The notes beneath the pieces were generated by a model that had not been told where the DNA came from, searched no databases, and saw only the letters and a list, made by a program, of their open reading frames with translations. DNA of 6,710 bases from contig JAITEA010000213.1 of the NCBI GenBank assembly GCA_031282285.1, forward strand, positions 1 through 6,710, given 5' to 3'. The position numbers and the translations under genes were made by a program. Each line of letters begins with the position of its first letter. Within the stretch, counting starts at the first letter, position 1. Shown piece by piece: positions 5,242 to 6,710 of this stretch. This stretch comes from Helicobacteraceae bacterium (GTDB lineage: Bacteria > Campylobacterota > Campylobacteria > Campylobacterales > SZUA-545).

Positions 5242-6710
5242 TCCGTTTTCGCTTGGCGCTATAGCGTTGATATGCGCCGCAATATTTGGCTATCTGGCTT
5301 GCGAGGCGTTGCGATCGCAATATTTCGAGCGCAGCGCGGGCAAAAGCTATTTTATCGACAATAAAGATTTTCATCCGTCGCAGCTAGACGATCAAGGCTT
5401 GCGGATGGTTATTAAAGCCAATAAAATATTCTCTTTTCGCAAAGACGGAGAGTTTCATTTTGGCGTTTATAAATATAGGCAAACCGCCTCCGCTTCGCCC
5501 GACGGCGTAATCGCTACTATATACGCCGACGGCGAGCCGATCGCGTTAGCGTTACGCAATCCCTACGCGGATAAAAGTGCGCCGTATATAGACGACGGGT
5601 TTGCCGATATAGTTAATATGACCTTTAATATTCCAAAGGCGGCAAAGGAGATCGTTGTAGAGTTTTCGCAAAATATAAATAGCGATCTGGATATTGTAGA
5701 GCCGGTTAAATTAAAAATACATAAAGCTAACGCGCTTGGCTGCGCTATCGCCGTAATCGCTCTGCTTGGGTTTATAGCCTCTTTGATTGGTTTAATCTAT
5801 TTCGCGCTAAAACGATATTCAAGCGCGGCGTTCGCCGTAGATTTACGCGCGTATTTCAATAATGAAAAAACCGCGTTATTGATATATCGCGCTGCGATCG
5901 CCGTTTTGATTATTTGCGCGGCATACGGTATTATGGTCTCGGCGGGCTTCACCTTTAATCAGGAGGGAAGATTTCATATTCCAATAAGCCTAGACGACTT
6001 CTTTTTGTATCACGCGCCGCGAAGCGACGGCAGATTTTTTCCGCTTGCCAATACCGATTATAATCTTTTATGGTTTCTACCCTACGGCTTTAGCGCGCAG
6101 GGTTTTTATTTTATCAATCTTATTACTTTTATCGCGACGATATGGGCTATGGTATATCTTATCGCCCAAAGCGACAGAGACAAAACTACTAGCCGATATA
6201 TCAACGCTTTTTTGCTGATCGTTATTCTGCTTTCGCTAAATAGATCGATTAGAGCGTTTATGGAGATCATATATCCCGAACGCCTGCTTGCCATAACGAT
6301 TGTTGCGTTTATGATTGTTTATAAAAAGGCGCTGGATAGCGATAAAATCGCTTGGTTTGCCGTGGCGCTATTAACCGCCGTTTACGCGACCTATCAAAAA
6401 GAGCTAGTGTTTGGCATTTTTGTTGTATTTGCCGTTTTTTCGCTGCTGTTCATACCTAAAACAAAAAAGCAAACGCTTTTTAATATCGCGTTGATTATTA
6501 ACGGCGCTGTTTTTTTATTGATTTATTACTTTACGACTATAGTAATAATGGAACACTCTTACGGTAGCGACAGAGCATCGTATGAACCATCAGAATACGC
6601 CGCCTTTTTCGCTCAAAATTGGTTAATTATTATTCTGTTTGTCTTTTCGGCTATTCGCGGCTGGTATCTGATAGCAAAAAAAGATCGCTCTCGTCTATTT
6701 TACGACGCTA
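5216..6710 (+). CDS. Large multi-spanning membrane protein, possible GT-C type glycosyltransferase (3' end cut by window edge)
   Basis: The frame is open from ATG 5216 to the right edge, giving at least 498 residues. AAAGGA lies a few bases before the ATG, and the gene overlaps the GtrA gene by 26 bases. I do not recognise the family. Visible features are an N-terminal membrane segment (about 11-29), a hydrophilic stretch of about 140 residues (30-172) probably outside the cytoplasm, and then helices near 173-198, 222-244, 296-317, 328-342, 357-370, 379-413 (possibly two), 421-445 and 467-486. After the third helix a loop carries the acidic pair DD at 260-261 and D271-G-R-F-F-P, reminiscent of the acidic first-loop motifs of GT-C enzymes such as ArnT-like transferases and GtrC/GtrII proteins. 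The GtrA/GtrB neighbours suggest it is the final transferase that moves the sugar to a periplasmic acceptor. That role is inferred from architecture and context. Its base composition is markedly more AT-rich than pyrG. Confidence 0.75.
   Translation, partial: MGKIRFRFNPFSLGAIALICAAIFGYLACEALRSQYFERSAGKSYFIDNKDFHPSQLDDQGLRMVIKANKIFSFRKDGEFHFGVYKYRQTASASPDGVIATIYADGEPIALALRNPYADKSAPYIDDGFADIVNMTFNIPKAAKEIVVEFSQNINSDLDIVEPVKLKIHKANALGCAIAVIALLGFIASLIGLIYFALKRYSSAAFAVDLRAYFNNEKTALLIYRAAIAVLIICAAYGIMVSAGFTFNQEGRFHIPISLDDFFLYHAPRSDGRFFPLANTDYNLLWFLPYGFSAQGFYFINLITFIATIWAMVYLIAQSDRDKTTSRYINAFLLIVILLSLNRSIRAFMEIIYPERLLAITIVAFMIVYKKALDSDKIAWFAVALLTAVYATYQKELVFGIFVVFAVFSLLFIPKTKKQTLFNIALIINGAVFLLIYYFTTIVIMEHSYGSDRASYEPSEYAAFFAQNWLIIILFVFSAIRGWYLIAKKDRSRLFYDA

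Noticed and set aside
6510..6516. A run of seven T in the last gene (and a run of seven A near 6676) as further slippage sites
   Set aside because: Runs of this length are common by chance in AT-rich coding sequence and are well short of typical contingency tracts.

Overview
The window looks like a chromosomal piece from a Campylobacterota (epsilonproteobacterial) organism of fairly high GC for that group. Three things point there. The ribosomal protein S21 has the MPGVRV...MMRRYESRL layout familiar from Campylobacter and Helicobacter, and CTP synthase resembles the Campylobacter type in its conserved blocks. A long homopolymeric C tract also lies inside a surface-glycosylation gene, a habit typical of this phylum. 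This placement comes from remembered family sequences, not from a search.

Layout: positions 1-1152 are read on the minus strand and hold rpsU (S21) followed by a lipid A acyltransferase of the LpxL/HtrB family, which is cut by the left edge. A divergent promoter region (about 1153-1304) separates these from pyrG (CTP synthase, 1305-2948, plus strand), which looks complete and catalytically intact. From about 2960 to the right edge runs a tightly packed plus-strand cassette. It holds a GT2 glycosyltransferase of the GtrB/polyprenyl-phosphate type, a YdjC/ChbG/NaxD-family deacetylase, a GtrA-family small membrane protein, and a large multi-spanning membrane protein cut by the right edge. The last three genes each overlap the one before (4, 11 and 26 bases).

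The four cassette genes make biochemical sense together. GtrB-like enzymes load a sugar onto undecaprenyl phosphate in the cytoplasm, YdjC/NaxD-like enzymes remove an N-acetyl group from such a lipid-linked hexosamine, GtrA proteins are thought to flip the carrier, and a GT-C type membrane enzyme transfers the sugar to a periplasmic acceptor. The closest known logic is Francisella FlmF2-NaxD-FlmK and Bordetella LgmA/LgmC/LgmB, which put hexosamine on lipid A phosphates. The main point of interest is that the first gene carries 13 consecutive C bases (3051-3063) near its 5' end. With 13 C the enzyme frame is open. With 12 or 14 it stops early, so the whole decoration pathway may be phase variable. 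No RNA genes, insertion sequences, CRISPR arrays or integration sites are visible.
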